A DNA stretch of 64,000 nt from an uncultured Desulfobacterium sp. (GTDB taxonomy: Bacteria > Desulfobacterota > DSM-4660 > Desulfatiglandales > Desulfatiglandaceae). The stretch covers positions 1,263,077-1,327,076 of the forward strand of contig LT984854.1 of assembly GCA_900258555.1 (NCBI GenBank), read 5' to 3'. Made by a program: the position numbers and the translations under genes. A model generated the notes under the pieces. That model did no database searches. It was not told where the DNA came from and worked only from the letters and a program-made list of their open reading frames with translations. The first letter of the stretch is position 1. The number at the start of each line of letters is the position of its first letter. Of the stretch, positions 53,014 to 61,106 are shown piece after piece.

Positions 53014-53877
53014 ATGGGCACATCGAGTTCTTTTGGCGGACCAAAGGATACATCGCGCCTTTTGCCTGCTTGGGCACAGGGTAATGGTTCCGAGGAAAAT
53101 CCCTCTAACGGACGTGAACAGCCTAATGAAAATGGCTCCGATTCCGAACAATCTGACACTAATAACCAAAAACCCGATGTTCAACAGCCGCAGTTCCCAA
53201 CATGGCAAACAGCCAAGAACATGATGAGTCGCTATTCTGGAGGCGGTGGAGGCCGGGGTGGACTGGCAAAAGCTGGTAAAGCATACGTAGGTGCAAAAGG
53301 CGGTGCCGGTCGAGCTAGCCAGTCTGTCAGATCAGGAAAGACAACGGTTCGTAATTTAGCAAATTTTTTGTCAACAGCCTCACGAAGTGGCTTAGCACAA
53401 GCGTTAAATAATTTTGGGCTAAGCAATCTTGTTGGAAAAGATGTTGATACGGTTTTTTCAGGATTGATTGATGCCATAGCAGAAGAAGGTGCAGATTTCG
53501 ACAAGAATATTGCGCGGCAGGCAATGGATGATGCATTGGAGGGCTTTTACAAGGAATGTTCTGAGAACCAGAGCCTTGATGCTTTGGACAGCCTTACTGC
53601 TGAACAGATAAAAGATGCCATTGAGAATTTTGTGGCTGGTTATATCTACAAGCGATGGCTTCAGGAACTTGGGGCTTGTGTTGAGCGCAAGTCTGTTTCT
53701 GAGATTGACGCAGTAAAATTAGAACAGGAAGTAAAACTGTATGTCAAAGATACTGTCAGTTTGGAATTGGACAACAAAGACCCTTTAACTATTGATTGGA
53801 ATGGCAATGAAGGACAACATCTGATCGACTCCCTTTACGAAGAGGCTTACAATTTTATTGCAGAGGGTGAAATATGA
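53014..53877 (+). CDS. qatB: QatB
   Basis: 287-residue protein with a polar Asn/Ser/Gln-rich N-terminus, a glycine-rich GGGGGRGGLAKAGKAYVGAKGG segment near residue 75 and a helical C-terminus (NLANFLSTASRSGLAQALN). It is placed between the KAP ATPase and the QueC-like gene as in qat loci. Its biochemical role is not established. Overlaps qatC by four bases. Confidence 0.85.
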   Translation: MGTSSSFGGPKDTSRLLPAWAQGNGSEENPSNGREQPNENGSDSEQSDTNNQKPDVQQPQFPTWQTAKNMMSRYSGGGGGRGGLAKAGKAYVGAKGGAGRASQSVRSGKTTVRNLANFLSTASRSGLAQALNNFGLSNLVGKDVDTVFSGLIDAIAEEGADFDKNIARQAMDDALEGFYKECSENQSLDALDSLTAEQIKDAIENFVAGYIYKRWLQELGACVERKSVSEIDAVKLEQEVKLYVKDTVSLELDNKDPLTIDWNGNEGQHLIDSLYEEAYNFIAEGEI

Positions 53878-55181
53878 ACTGGAACGTAATTGTGAGAGTT
53901 GGGGATAATGATACCTACATGCCTTCTGCTACTGGGGAAGATGCAAGGTTTTTCGTTGATTTCTACCGACCTAATAGTCCTTGGAAAATGCGGCAGAATA
54001 TTTTATTTGATTTAACCAAAAATGAGATAATTTCTGCTTCAGCACATGATTTGCTAGTTCTGGCGATGGCTGTTTCTGCGGCTGATAGGTGTATAGAAAG
54101 AAAATTTGCCGAGGATGCATGGCAAAGGGAAATAACTATTCATTTACCTGTAATTAATCCTGAACTTTGGGCGGAAAATCGGGATCTATTGGAAAAATCT
54201 CTTGCGTTTTTGAGTGGAGACAACTGGCATTTCCTATTTAGAAGAAGCCTAGTCTGCCGTCAATTCTATTCAAATCCTAATGAATCGGGCAATATTTGCT
54301 TATTCTCAGGTGGAGCAGACTCACTGGTCGGCGCAATTGATTTGCTTTCAGAAGAAAGGAGGACCTCCTTTGTCGGTCAGTATGGTGGTGGAGTGACCCA
54401 CAAGTTTCAAGAAAATCTGGAAAATGAGTTGAAAAAGCAGTATCCTAAATTGTGTAATTTTAGCTTTCATTACATCGAACCTCCGCATATTAATGAATGC
54501 ACATACGAACCCAGTACCAGAGTTCGTTCATTCTTATTCCTTTCATTGGCGACGGCATATGGCTCAACATCACAGAATACTACTAATCTGTATGTACCAG
54601 AGAATGGGCTTATCTCTCTAAATGTCCCCTTGACAGAAAGCCGTACAGGGAGTCTTAGCACTAAAACAACACATCCATATTTTATCACGCTTTACAATGA
54701 ACTCATCAATAACATAGGAATCAATGTTAAGCTTCTTTCCCCCTATAAATTCAAAACAAAGGGGCAAATGTTCCTGGAATGTAAAAATCAAGCTCTGCTT
54801 AAGGATATTGCAAAGAAAACTATGTCCTGCTCTCATCCAGAATATGCTAGGCTGAAAAAAATATCTCCCAAGACACATTGTGGCAGATGTTTTCCCTGCA
54901 TTGTTCGCCGAGCAGCCTTTTTTAAGGCCGGGCTTTCTGATGCACCCTATATGGTTGATGTTTTGAATGCGCCCCCGGGTGCCAATACAAAGTGCGGAAG
55001 TGATTATAGGGCAATAATGATGGGCGTAACCCGCTTCAAATCAAGCCCAACATATAGTGATTTATTTAAGGTTACAAGTACTGGCCCTATCGCTTCTGAG
55101 GAAGTATCTGAATTTGTAGATGTATATCGAAGAGGTATGAATGAGATTTCACAGTATTTAACGGGATCAGTTCGGGTATGA
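53874..55181 (+). CDS. qatC: QatC, QueC-like PP-loop protein
   Basis: 435-residue protein with the PP-loop motif LFSGGADSLVGAIDLL near residue 143 and a C-terminal cysteine set CSHPEYARLKK, then CGRCFPCIVRRAAFF near 337, like the zinc site of QueC, the enzyme of 7-deazaguanine synthesis. In Qat defence it is the QueC-like component; whether it makes or attaches a modified base is not known. Overlaps qatB and qatD by four bases. Confidence 0.92.
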   Translation: MNWNVIVRVGDNDTYMPSATGEDARFFVDFYRPNSPWKMRQNILFDLTKNEIISASAHDLLVLAMAVSAADRCIERKFAEDAWQREITIHLPVINPELWAENRDLLEKSLAFLSGDNWHFLFRRSLVCRQFYSNPNESGNICLFSGGADSLVGAIDLLSEERRTSFVGQYGGGVTHKFQENLENELKKQYPKLCNFSFHYIEPPHINECTYEPSTRVRSFLFLSLATAYGSTSQNTTNLYVPENGLISLNVPLTESRTGSLSTKTTHPYFITLYNELINNIGINVKLLSPYKFKTKGQMFLECKNQALLKDIAKKTMSCSHPEYARLKKISPKTHCGRCFPCIVRRAAFFKAGLSDAPYMVDVLNAPPGANTKCGSDYRAIMMGVTRFKSSPTYSDLFKVTSTGPIASEEVSEFVDVYRRGMNEISQYLTGSVRV

Positions 55182-55948
55182 ATAAGATTATCGATATTCC
55201 AAAATTGATCGATACACATTTACATCTTGACCTTTATAGTTCCCCTCTTAAGGTGATTGAAGATGCAGAGCGTTTGAATATTGGACTGGTAGCCGTTACA
55301 AATGCTCCTTTTCTTTTTCAGCCTTGTAAGAATTTTTGTGATAATTATCGATATGCATGGGCATCTTTAGGTATGCATCCCGAATTGGTTTCTCAATTTG
55401 CAGACCAATTTGGTTTGTTTAAAGATTTACTTGTGCTAACCCCGTTTGTAGGTGAAATTGGACTTGATTATTCAACAAGTGATAAACATCAACGCCGCCT
55501 GCAGAAAGATATATTTGAAAAAATATTATCGGCAAGTGCTGACCAAGGGAATAAAGTTTTAAGTGTACATTCTCGTAATGCCGCCAAGGTCGTTATTGAA
55601 TCGGTAGGATGCAACTATCCGAATGTGGTGATTATGCACTGGTATTCGGGATCAATTTCTGATTTAGAAACTGCAATAGCTAATGACTTATATTTCTCAG
55701 TTAATAGCGCAATGGTTACATCCAGAAAGGGTATGGATATAGTTAGGCGCATTCCGATAGAGAACATACTTTTGGAATCAGACGGTCCATTTATCAAATA
55801 CCAGGGCAATCCTTTTCCTACAAGTGCTCTAACAAATATTATTGATGCGATTGCGCAGATTAAGCAATATGATTTGGATAAAATCATTAGCCAGATTTGG
55901 AATAACAACAAAAAGGTATTTGCGAAAATATCTACTGAAGGGAAATAA
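55178..55948 (+). CDS. qatD: QatD, TatD-type DNase
   Basis: 256-residue metal-dependent nuclease of the TatD family. HLHLD near residue 14, GMHPE, VGEIGLDYS near 89, LSVHSRNAA near 128, MHWYSG near 152 and ESDGPF near 200 provide the metal ligands. TatD is the last component of QatABCD. Only five bases separate its stop from the following GHKL gene, so that cassette may be transcribed with qat. Confidence 0.92.
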   Translation: MNKIIDIPKLIDTHLHLDLYSSPLKVIEDAERLNIGLVAVTNAPFLFQPCKNFCDNYRYAWASLGMHPELVSQFADQFGLFKDLLVLTPFVGEIGLDYSTSDKHQRRLQKDIFEKILSASADQGNKVLSVHSRNAAKVVIESVGCNYPNVVIMHWYSGSISDLETAIANDLYFSVNSAMVTSRKGMDIVRRIPIENILLESDGPFIKYQGNPFPTSALTNIIDAIAQIKQYDLDKIISQIWNNNKKVFAKISTEGK

Positions 55949-55953
55949 TAACC

Positions 55954-56847
55954 TTGTTCCAAAAGGTCATCCAAATTCCAACTTTGAATGACGGTACATG
56001 GGATTTCCAACAGCTCTTTACCATCTGGAACCAAGTCAATGACTACTTCGAGGACGTGCGCTTTGATTTTTCCAATTGCAGGTTTCTCCGTCCCAATGCA
56101 GTGGCCTTCCTCGGCGGTTTGGCGCGGCTGATTGAGTCGCGTCTCGGAACTGTGGTTTTTGACTGGGGCACCTTGCACAACCAAGCGGTTATGAACAACC
56201 TCCGTCAGAATGGTTTTGCTGGAGTATTCGGCCATCCGTCATCCGGCTGGGACGGAAATTCTATTCCGTATCGTGAAGATCAGTTTCTTGATATGAACGG
56301 GATCATGGACTATCTGACATACAACTGGATCGGCAAGGGATGGGTGCATGTCAGTGCCCGGTTGCGAGATGCCATCGTGGGCAGAATGTGGGAGATCTAC
56401 AACAACGCCTTTGAACACAGTGGAACACAGATCGGCGTTTTTTCCTGCGGTCAGCATTTTTGGCGGCAAAACGATCTGATTCTTTCCGTTGTTGATTTCG
56501 GACAAGGGATTCCTGCAAAAGTCAGGGGTTTCTTGCGACAGCATGCAGAGGAGACCCTTGTGGCAAAACTAACCGGGGCAAGTTGCCTTAGATGGGCATT
56601 CCAGGCAGGCAATACGACAAAGGTTGGGGAGCCTGGTGGTTCCGGCCTCGATTTGTTGAAAGAGTTTATTCGGATCAATCATGGCAAGATGGAAGTATAC
56701 AGCAACGAAGGCTATGCCATTATCGACAAAGACGGCGAACGATACGAGAACCGAGATATCTCATTCGAAGGCACCGTGGTGCATATCACCCTGCGCTGTG
56801 ATGAAAACCTTTATCGGTTCAGTGACGAAGCCGAGCCGTTGTTTTAA
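55954..56847 (+). CDS. STAS-like / GHKL ATPase fusion
   Basis: 297-residue protein. Residues about 30-95 read as a STAS-like domain (VRFDFSNCRFLRPNAVAFLGG, comparable to the SpoIIAA strand-helix). The C-terminal part is a GHKL ATPase: N box EIYNNAFEHS near 147, G1 VVDFGQGIP near 181, G2 GGSGLDLLKEF near 228, with no H box. This is the arrangement of anti-sigma kinases such as SpoIIAB, but joined to its own STAS-like domain. The start appears to be TTG 55954. Followed by a DUF4325 gene and a PIN gene. Confidence 0.85.
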   Translation: MFQKVIQIPTLNDGTWDFQQLFTIWNQVNDYFEDVRFDFSNCRFLRPNAVAFLGGLARLIESRLGTVVFDWGTLHNQAVMNNLRQNGFAGVFGHPSSGWDGNSIPYREDQFLDMNGIMDYLTYNWIGKGWVHVSARLRDAIVGRMWEIYNNAFEHSGTQIGVFSCGQHFWRQNDLILSVVDFGQGIPAKVRGFLRQHAEETLVAKLTGASCLRWAFQAGNTTKVGEPGGSGLDLLKEFIRINHGKMEVYSNEGYAIIDKDGERYENRDISFEGTVVHITLRCDENLYRFSDEAEPLF

Positions 56848-56864
56848 AAAAGGGAGAACTGAAT

Positions 56865-57215
56865 ATGAAAATATCCATTAAGGACAAAATCGGCCCTCGC
56901 TGCATCATCAAAGAAGACGGGCAGAAAATTTACGATGAGATTCACGGGCCGTTGAAAAGGGCCGAGAAGGTCACACTTGATTTCAATGGTGTAAGCCAGT
57001 TCGCCTCCCCCTTCTTTAACTTCGCTATCGGGCAACTGCTTAAGGACATCCCGGAGGCCGACCTGCGCCGACTGCTACAGATCGAGAACCTGAACGAAAC
57101 CGGGAAACTGGTCGTCGAGCGCGTCATTGAAAACGCTGCGAAATATCATGGCGACAAGGACTACCGCAAGATCGTTGATGATATTTTGGAACAACAGGCC
57201 AGGGAGTCGCAGTGA
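56865..57215 (+). CDS. DUF4325 STAS-like domain protein
   Basis: 116-residue protein. VTLDFNGVSQFASPFFNFAIGQLL near residue 36 is the DUF4325/STAS-like pattern, with a serine (FAS) in the region where anti-anti-sigma factors are phosphorylated. Helical C-terminus with KLVVERVIENAAKYHGDKDY. It is probably the partner of the upstream GHKL ATPase. Its TGA overlaps the next ATG by one base. Confidence 0.85.
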   Translation: MKISIKDKIGPRCIIKEDGQKIYDEIHGPLKRAEKVTLDFNGVSQFASPFFNFAIGQLLKDIPEADLRRLLQIENLNETGKLVVERVIENAAKYHGDKDYRKIVDDILEQQARESQ

Positions 57216-57826
57216 TGGCGATCAACTACACCATTCAAGCGCAGGTCGTTGACATTACGACCGACACACCTAAGACTGAGGATGTGTTTCTTGTTGACAC
57301 CAATGTCTGGTATTGGATGACGTATCCGAACGCGATATCGTTTATTCCCAGCCAATTATCCGAGTACCCTGGGTATCTGAACAAGGCCTTGGGTATTCAT
57401 TCAAGGATTCATCATTCCGGCCTTTCACTGGCAGAGCTTGCCCACCTCATCGAAAGGACCGAGCGAGAGATTTATGAAAAAACGGTCGGCCAAATCAAGC
57501 CTAAAGAATACCGCCACAACCTTGCCGCTGAAAGGTCCCGTGTCTTTTCAGAGATCCAGGCCGCCTGGGGCCAAGTCACAGCCCTTGCTGATCCCCTGAC
57601 GGTAACCATTGATGGGCATACCACCGCTGCCGCCTTGAACCGTTTCAAAACCGAAAAGGTTGATGGCTATGACCTTTTTATTTTGGAATCCATGAAGAAC
57701 CATGGTGTGGTGCAGGTGATTACCGATGACGGCGACTTTGCCACAGTTCCCGGCATTCAGGTCTTCACCGCCAACCGAAACGTCATAAATGCAGCACGCA
57801 GTCAAGGTAAGCTGATAATTCGGTAA
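57215..57826 (+). CDS. PIN-domain ribonuclease-like protein
   Basis: 203-residue protein with a PIN domain. FLVDTNVWYWM near residue 25 gives the first acidic residue, LSLAELAHLIE near 68 the second, and KVDGYDLFILESM near 147 with VITDDGDF near 166 the last acids. PIN proteins are usually RNases, often toxins. An extension of about 22 residues precedes the first strand. It is coupled to the DUF4325 gene by a one-base overlap, with no separate antitoxin-like gene, so the STAS/GHKL pair is the plausible control. Confidence 0.87.
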   Translation: MAINYTIQAQVVDITTDTPKTEDVFLVDTNVWYWMTYPNAISFIPSQLSEYPGYLNKALGIHSRIHHSGLSLAELAHLIERTEREIYEKTVGQIKPKEYRHNLAAERSRVFSEIQAAWGQVTALADPLTVTIDGHTTAAALNRFKTEKVDGYDLFILESMKNHGVVQVITDDGDFATVPGIQVFTANRNVINAARSQGKLIIR

Positions 57827-58012
57827 TAAAGTAATGTAGAAAAAGGGGCGAAATAAAAGTCTATAACTGGCCAGTAAGCTCGAACATCAAGCTAAATATG
57901 GCCACCGGTTAAACAGCGCACGGACGGGTAACTGTCTCCACCTTGACAACCGGCGCCCTGGGTGATAATTTCGCCTTTCTTTTATCATGCTTAAATTGGC
58001 GGAGGGCGATCT
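57827..58012. other. Structured-looking leader between the PIN gene and glyQ
   Basis: This 186-base gap contains CCGGTT near 57915 and AACCGG near 57950, ACAG and CTGT inside them, and a GGCGAAAT near 57847 whose complement ATTTCGCC lies near 57970. A folded RNA of about 130 bases ending before glyQ is possible. No T-box GGGTGGNACCGCG element or glycine riboswitch is seen. The GTG of glyQ is preceded by GGAGGGCGATCT. Confidence 0.35.
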
Positions 58013-58882
58013 GTGACCTTTCAAGAACTTATATTATCCCTTCAAAAATACTGGGCTGACAAAGGCTGTCTGATACAGCAGCCCTATGACCTTGAGGTTG
58101 GGGCCGGGACATTTCACTCGGCAACATTGCTTCGGGCATTGGGTCCGGAGCCCTGGTCCGCGGCGTATGTGCAGCCTTCAAGACGGCCAACGGACGGCAG
58201 ATACGGAGAAAATCCCAACCGGCTCGGGCATTATTATCAGTTCCAGGTCATTATAAAACCCTCCCCCATTGACGTACAGGACCTTTATCTTGGCAGCCTT
58301 GTCGCCCTGGGGATCAATCCCCTTGATCATGACATCCGTTTTGTGGAAGACGACTGGGAATCGCCCACCCTTGGCGCCTCCGGCCTGGGTTGGGAGGTCT
58401 GGCTTGACGGTATGGAGATCACCCAGTTTACCTATTTTCAGCAGGCAGGCAGCATCAGGCTTGATCCGATTTCAGTTGAAATAACATATGGACTTGAGAG
58501 GATCTGCATGTACCTGCAGGAAAAGGAAAGTGTCTATGACCTTGCCTGGAACGATAGGTTGACCTATGGGGATGTCCACAAAAAGGGCGAATGGGAACTG
58601 TCTGTATATAACTTTGAACTGGCCGATGTGGAAAAACTCTTAAAACTGTTCGGTATGTATGAGGCGGAGGCTATCAGCGTCGGCCAAAAGGGGCTGGTTC
58701 TTCCTGCCTATGAATATTGTCTTAAGTGCTCTCATGTCTTTAATATCCTGGATGCCAGGGGGGCGATCAGCGTGACGGAGAGGACTCAATATATCGAGCG
58801 AATCAGGAACCTGGCCCGTCTTGCCGCAAAAAACTATCTCGCACAGAGGGAGGAGATGGGCTATCCTCTGCTGAACAAATAA
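58013..58882 (+). CDS. glyQ: Glycyl-tRNA synthetase alpha subunit
   Basis: 289-residue catalytic subunit of bacterial (alpha2beta2) glycyl-tRNA synthetase. [26 protein letters not shown] near residue 24 and [27 protein letters not shown] are class II motif regions; length is as expected. Translation starts at GTG with GGAGGGCG upstream. It is 16 bases before glyS. Confidence 0.96.
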   Translation: MTFQELILSLQKYWADKGCLIQQPYDLEVGAGTFHSATLLRALGPEPWSAAYVQPSRRPTDGRYGENPNRLGHYYQFQVIIKPSPIDVQDLYLGSLVALGINPLDHDIRFVEDDWESPTLGASGLGWEVWLDGMEITQFTYFQQAGSIRLDPISVEITYGLERICMYLQEKESVYDLAWNDRLTYGDVHKKGEWELSVYNFELADVEKLLKLFGMYEAEAISVGQKGLVLPAYEYCLKCSHVFNILDARGAISVTERTQYIERIRNLARLAAKNYLAQREEMGYPLLNK

Positions 58883-58898
58883 ATCACGGAATATCACC

Positions 58899-60977
58899 AT
58901 GGTTGCTGAATTTTTATTGGAAATAGGGACAGAGGAAATCCCCTCCGGTTATCTGGCAGATGGGCTAAAGGCCTTAAGGCAGTTTGCCCAGGGCTGCCTT
59001 GAAGAGAATCGTATAGAAATCGCAGGGGGGATTTACTCATTCGGCACACCCAGGAGGCTTGTCCTTATCGGAAAGGCCATTGCTGAACGACAGGAAGACC
59101 TTGTTCATGAGGTAACAGGGCCGCCTAAAAATGTCGCCTATGACAAGGAGGGCAGACCCACAAAGGCGGCCATCGGCTTTGCAACCAGGCAGGGGATAGC
59201 TGTTGAAGAGCTGACTTGTATTGAAACACCCAAAGGGGAGTATCTCTTTGCCAAGACCAAGATCCCCGGAAGACCCACCAGGGACATCCTGGCCGAGGCA
59301 CTGCCTCAGATCCTTTCAAAGATTCCCTGGCCCAAGTCCATGCGTTGGGGGGCCATTAACACACTGTTTGTCCGGCCCGTTCATTGGGTATTGGCAATTA
59401 TTAATGGAGAAGTTATCCCATTTGAATTCGGCGGTGTGCAAACAGGAAATGTCACTTGGGGTCACAGGTTTATGGCGCCTGACCCGGTTCAGATATATAG
59501 TGTCCAGGGCTATTTCCAGGCGATGAAGGAATCCTTTGTCCTGGTGGATCAGAAAGAGAGGGAAGAGGTGGCGCAAAAAGCGGCTGGGCTTGCGGCCTCG
59601 GCCGTGGGCGGAGTCCCTGTAGAGGATGTGGAACTCACAGCCACTGTGGCCAATCTGGTCGAATATCCCTCTGCGGTCTGCGGTGATTTTGATAAGGAGT
59701 TTTTGAATCTGCCAGATCCTGTCCTTATCACCGTGATGAAAAAACACCAGCGATACTTTGCTGTATATGATTCAGACTTAAGACTGATGCCAAATTTTGT
59801 GGCCATAAACAACACCGTTGCGAGGGACGAATCCGTAGTAAAAAAGGGCCATGAGAGGGTCCTGCGGGCAAGACTTTCAGATGCGGCGTTCTTTTTTAGG
59901 GAAGACCTTAAACGGCCCCTAGCGGAAAGGATCGAGGATCTCAAGGGCGTAATATACCAGGCGGATTTGGGCACTTCCTTTGCCAAGATTCAGCGTTCTG
60001 GGGGCCTTGCCGAATACCTGGCCCAGTTGTTTATTCCGGAAAAAATTGAGGATGTTAAGACGGCATCGCTACTGTGTAAATGTGATCTGGTTACCCATAT
60101 GGTCACGGAGTTTCCCGAATTGCAAGGGGTGATGGGAAAAGAATATGCCCGTATGGAAGGATATCCTGAGGAGGTCTGTAATGCAGTACATGAACACTAT
60201 CTTCCTGAAAGGGCGGGGGGGGTGCTTCCTTCCTCAGCCGTAGGGGCCGTGTTAGGCCTGGCCGATCGTATGGACACGATTACAGGCTGCTTTGCCGTAG
60301 GCCTTATACCAACCGGTAATACCGACCCGTTTGCGCTCCGAAGACATGCGCTTGCAATCGTCCACATTCTTGAAGAAAGGGGATGGGACCTGTCTCTTAC
60401 CGCATTTATTGACAAGGCCGTATCGATTTTGGGTGGTGATGTCCGGTTTGACGCAGACCGGGTATCCAAAGGTGTTCTGGAATTCTTCAGGGAACGCTTC
60501 AGGAATATGCTCATAAGATCAGGCTATGAGTCCGACCCTATTGAGGCGGTTATATCTGTAAGCTTTGATCGTATATGCGGACTTCGTCGGCGAATTGATC
60601 AGTTGAAGAAATTTGCATCCGAATCAGCAGAGTTTCAGACTCTGACTTTGACATTCAAGAGGGTGAGTAACATCCTAAAGAAACAGCAGCAATCATTTGA
60701 TGTATCACCTGTACTGTTTCGGGAGGATTGTGAGACATCTTTGTGGGATGCGTATCAGACTGTAAAGGATGATGTCTACAATTGCATGGAAAATGCGAGA
60801 TATTTCGACGCTTATAACCTGCTTGCAGGTCTCAGGAGACCTGTAGATGAATTCTTTGACGGTGTAGAAGTCCTGACAAAGTCTGATGATCAATTGAGGC
60901 AAAACAGGGTGGGTCTTTTACAGAACCTGTCAGGGCTGTTTTTGGGTGTTGCTGATTTTTCGAAATTTTCTGTTTAG
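58899..60977 (+). CDS. glyS: Glycyl-tRNA synthetase beta subunit
   Basis: 692-residue tRNA-binding subunit. LLEIGTEEIPSGYL at the start, HRFMAPDPVQIYS, the HD-like DKMDTI region (here LADRMDTITGCFAVGLIPTGNTDPFALRR) and a C-terminal anticodon-binding domain all match GlyS. It forms the heterotetramer with GlyQ. A perfect hairpin at 61028-61075 follows. Confidence 0.96.
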   Translation: MVAEFLLEIGTEEIPSGYLADGLKALRQFAQGCLEENRIEIAGGIYSFGTPRRLVLIGKAIAERQEDLVHEVTGPPKNVAYDKEGRPTKAAIGFATRQGIAVEELTCIETPKGEYLFAKTKIPGRPTRDILAEALPQILSKIPWPKSMRWGAINTLFVRPVHWVLAIINGEVIPFEFGGVQTGNVTWGHRFMAPDPVQIYSVQGYFQAMKESFVLVDQKEREEVAQKAAGLAASAVGGVPVEDVELTATVANLVEYPSAVCGDFDKEFLNLPDPVLITVMKKHQRYFAVYDSDLRLMPNFVAINNTVARDESVVKKGHERVLRARLSDAAFFFREDLKRPLAERIEDLKGVIYQADLGTSFAKIQRSGGLAEYLAQLFIPEKIEDVKTASLLCKCDLVTHMVTEFPELQGVMGKEYARMEGYPEEVCNAVHEHYLPERAGGVLPSSAVGAVLGLADRMDTITGCFAVGLIPTGNTDPFALRRHALAIVHILEERGWDLSLTAFIDKAVSILGGDVRFDADRVSKGVLEFFRERFRNMLIRSGYESDPIEAVISVSFDRICGLRRRIDQLKKFASESAEFQTLTLTFKRVSNILKKQQQSFDVSPVLFREDCETSLWDAYQTVKDDVYNCMENARYFDAYNLLAGLRRPVDEFFDGVEVLTKSDDQLRQNRVGLLQNLSGLFLGVADFSKFSV

Positions 60978-61027
60978 GGTATATTGTTGTTAGCTCTCAG
61001 CTAAATGATGATAGATTAATAACATGA

Positions 61028-61075
61028 ATGAAAATGGGAATTGCTATTATACCTTATGGCAATTCCCATTTTCAT
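61028..61075. terminator. Bidirectional hairpin between glyS and the oxidoreductase gene
   Basis: ATGAAAATGGGAATTGC at 61028-61044 and its exact complement at 61059-61075 form a 17-bp stem with a 14-base loop, between convergent genes. A ttagctctcagcta word near 60990 and a ggctaatagctaaa word near 61091 flank it. Confidence 0.75.
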
Positions 61076-61106
61076 AACTAATGGCCAACGGCTAATAGCT
61101 AAATTG

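Noticed and set aside
57915..57960. Short resemblance to a 23S rRNA segment (ctgtctccacc)
   Set aside because: Only about 11 bases match and the surrounding order does not follow 23S rRNA; chance is likelier.
43979..58012. Attachment sites or an integrase for the defence island
   Set aside because: No integrase, no tRNA gene and no convincing direct repeat were found at the two edges.
61028..61075. Reading the strong hairpin as a small RNA gene
   Set aside because: It sits between convergent stops and is fully explained as a transcript-ending stem.
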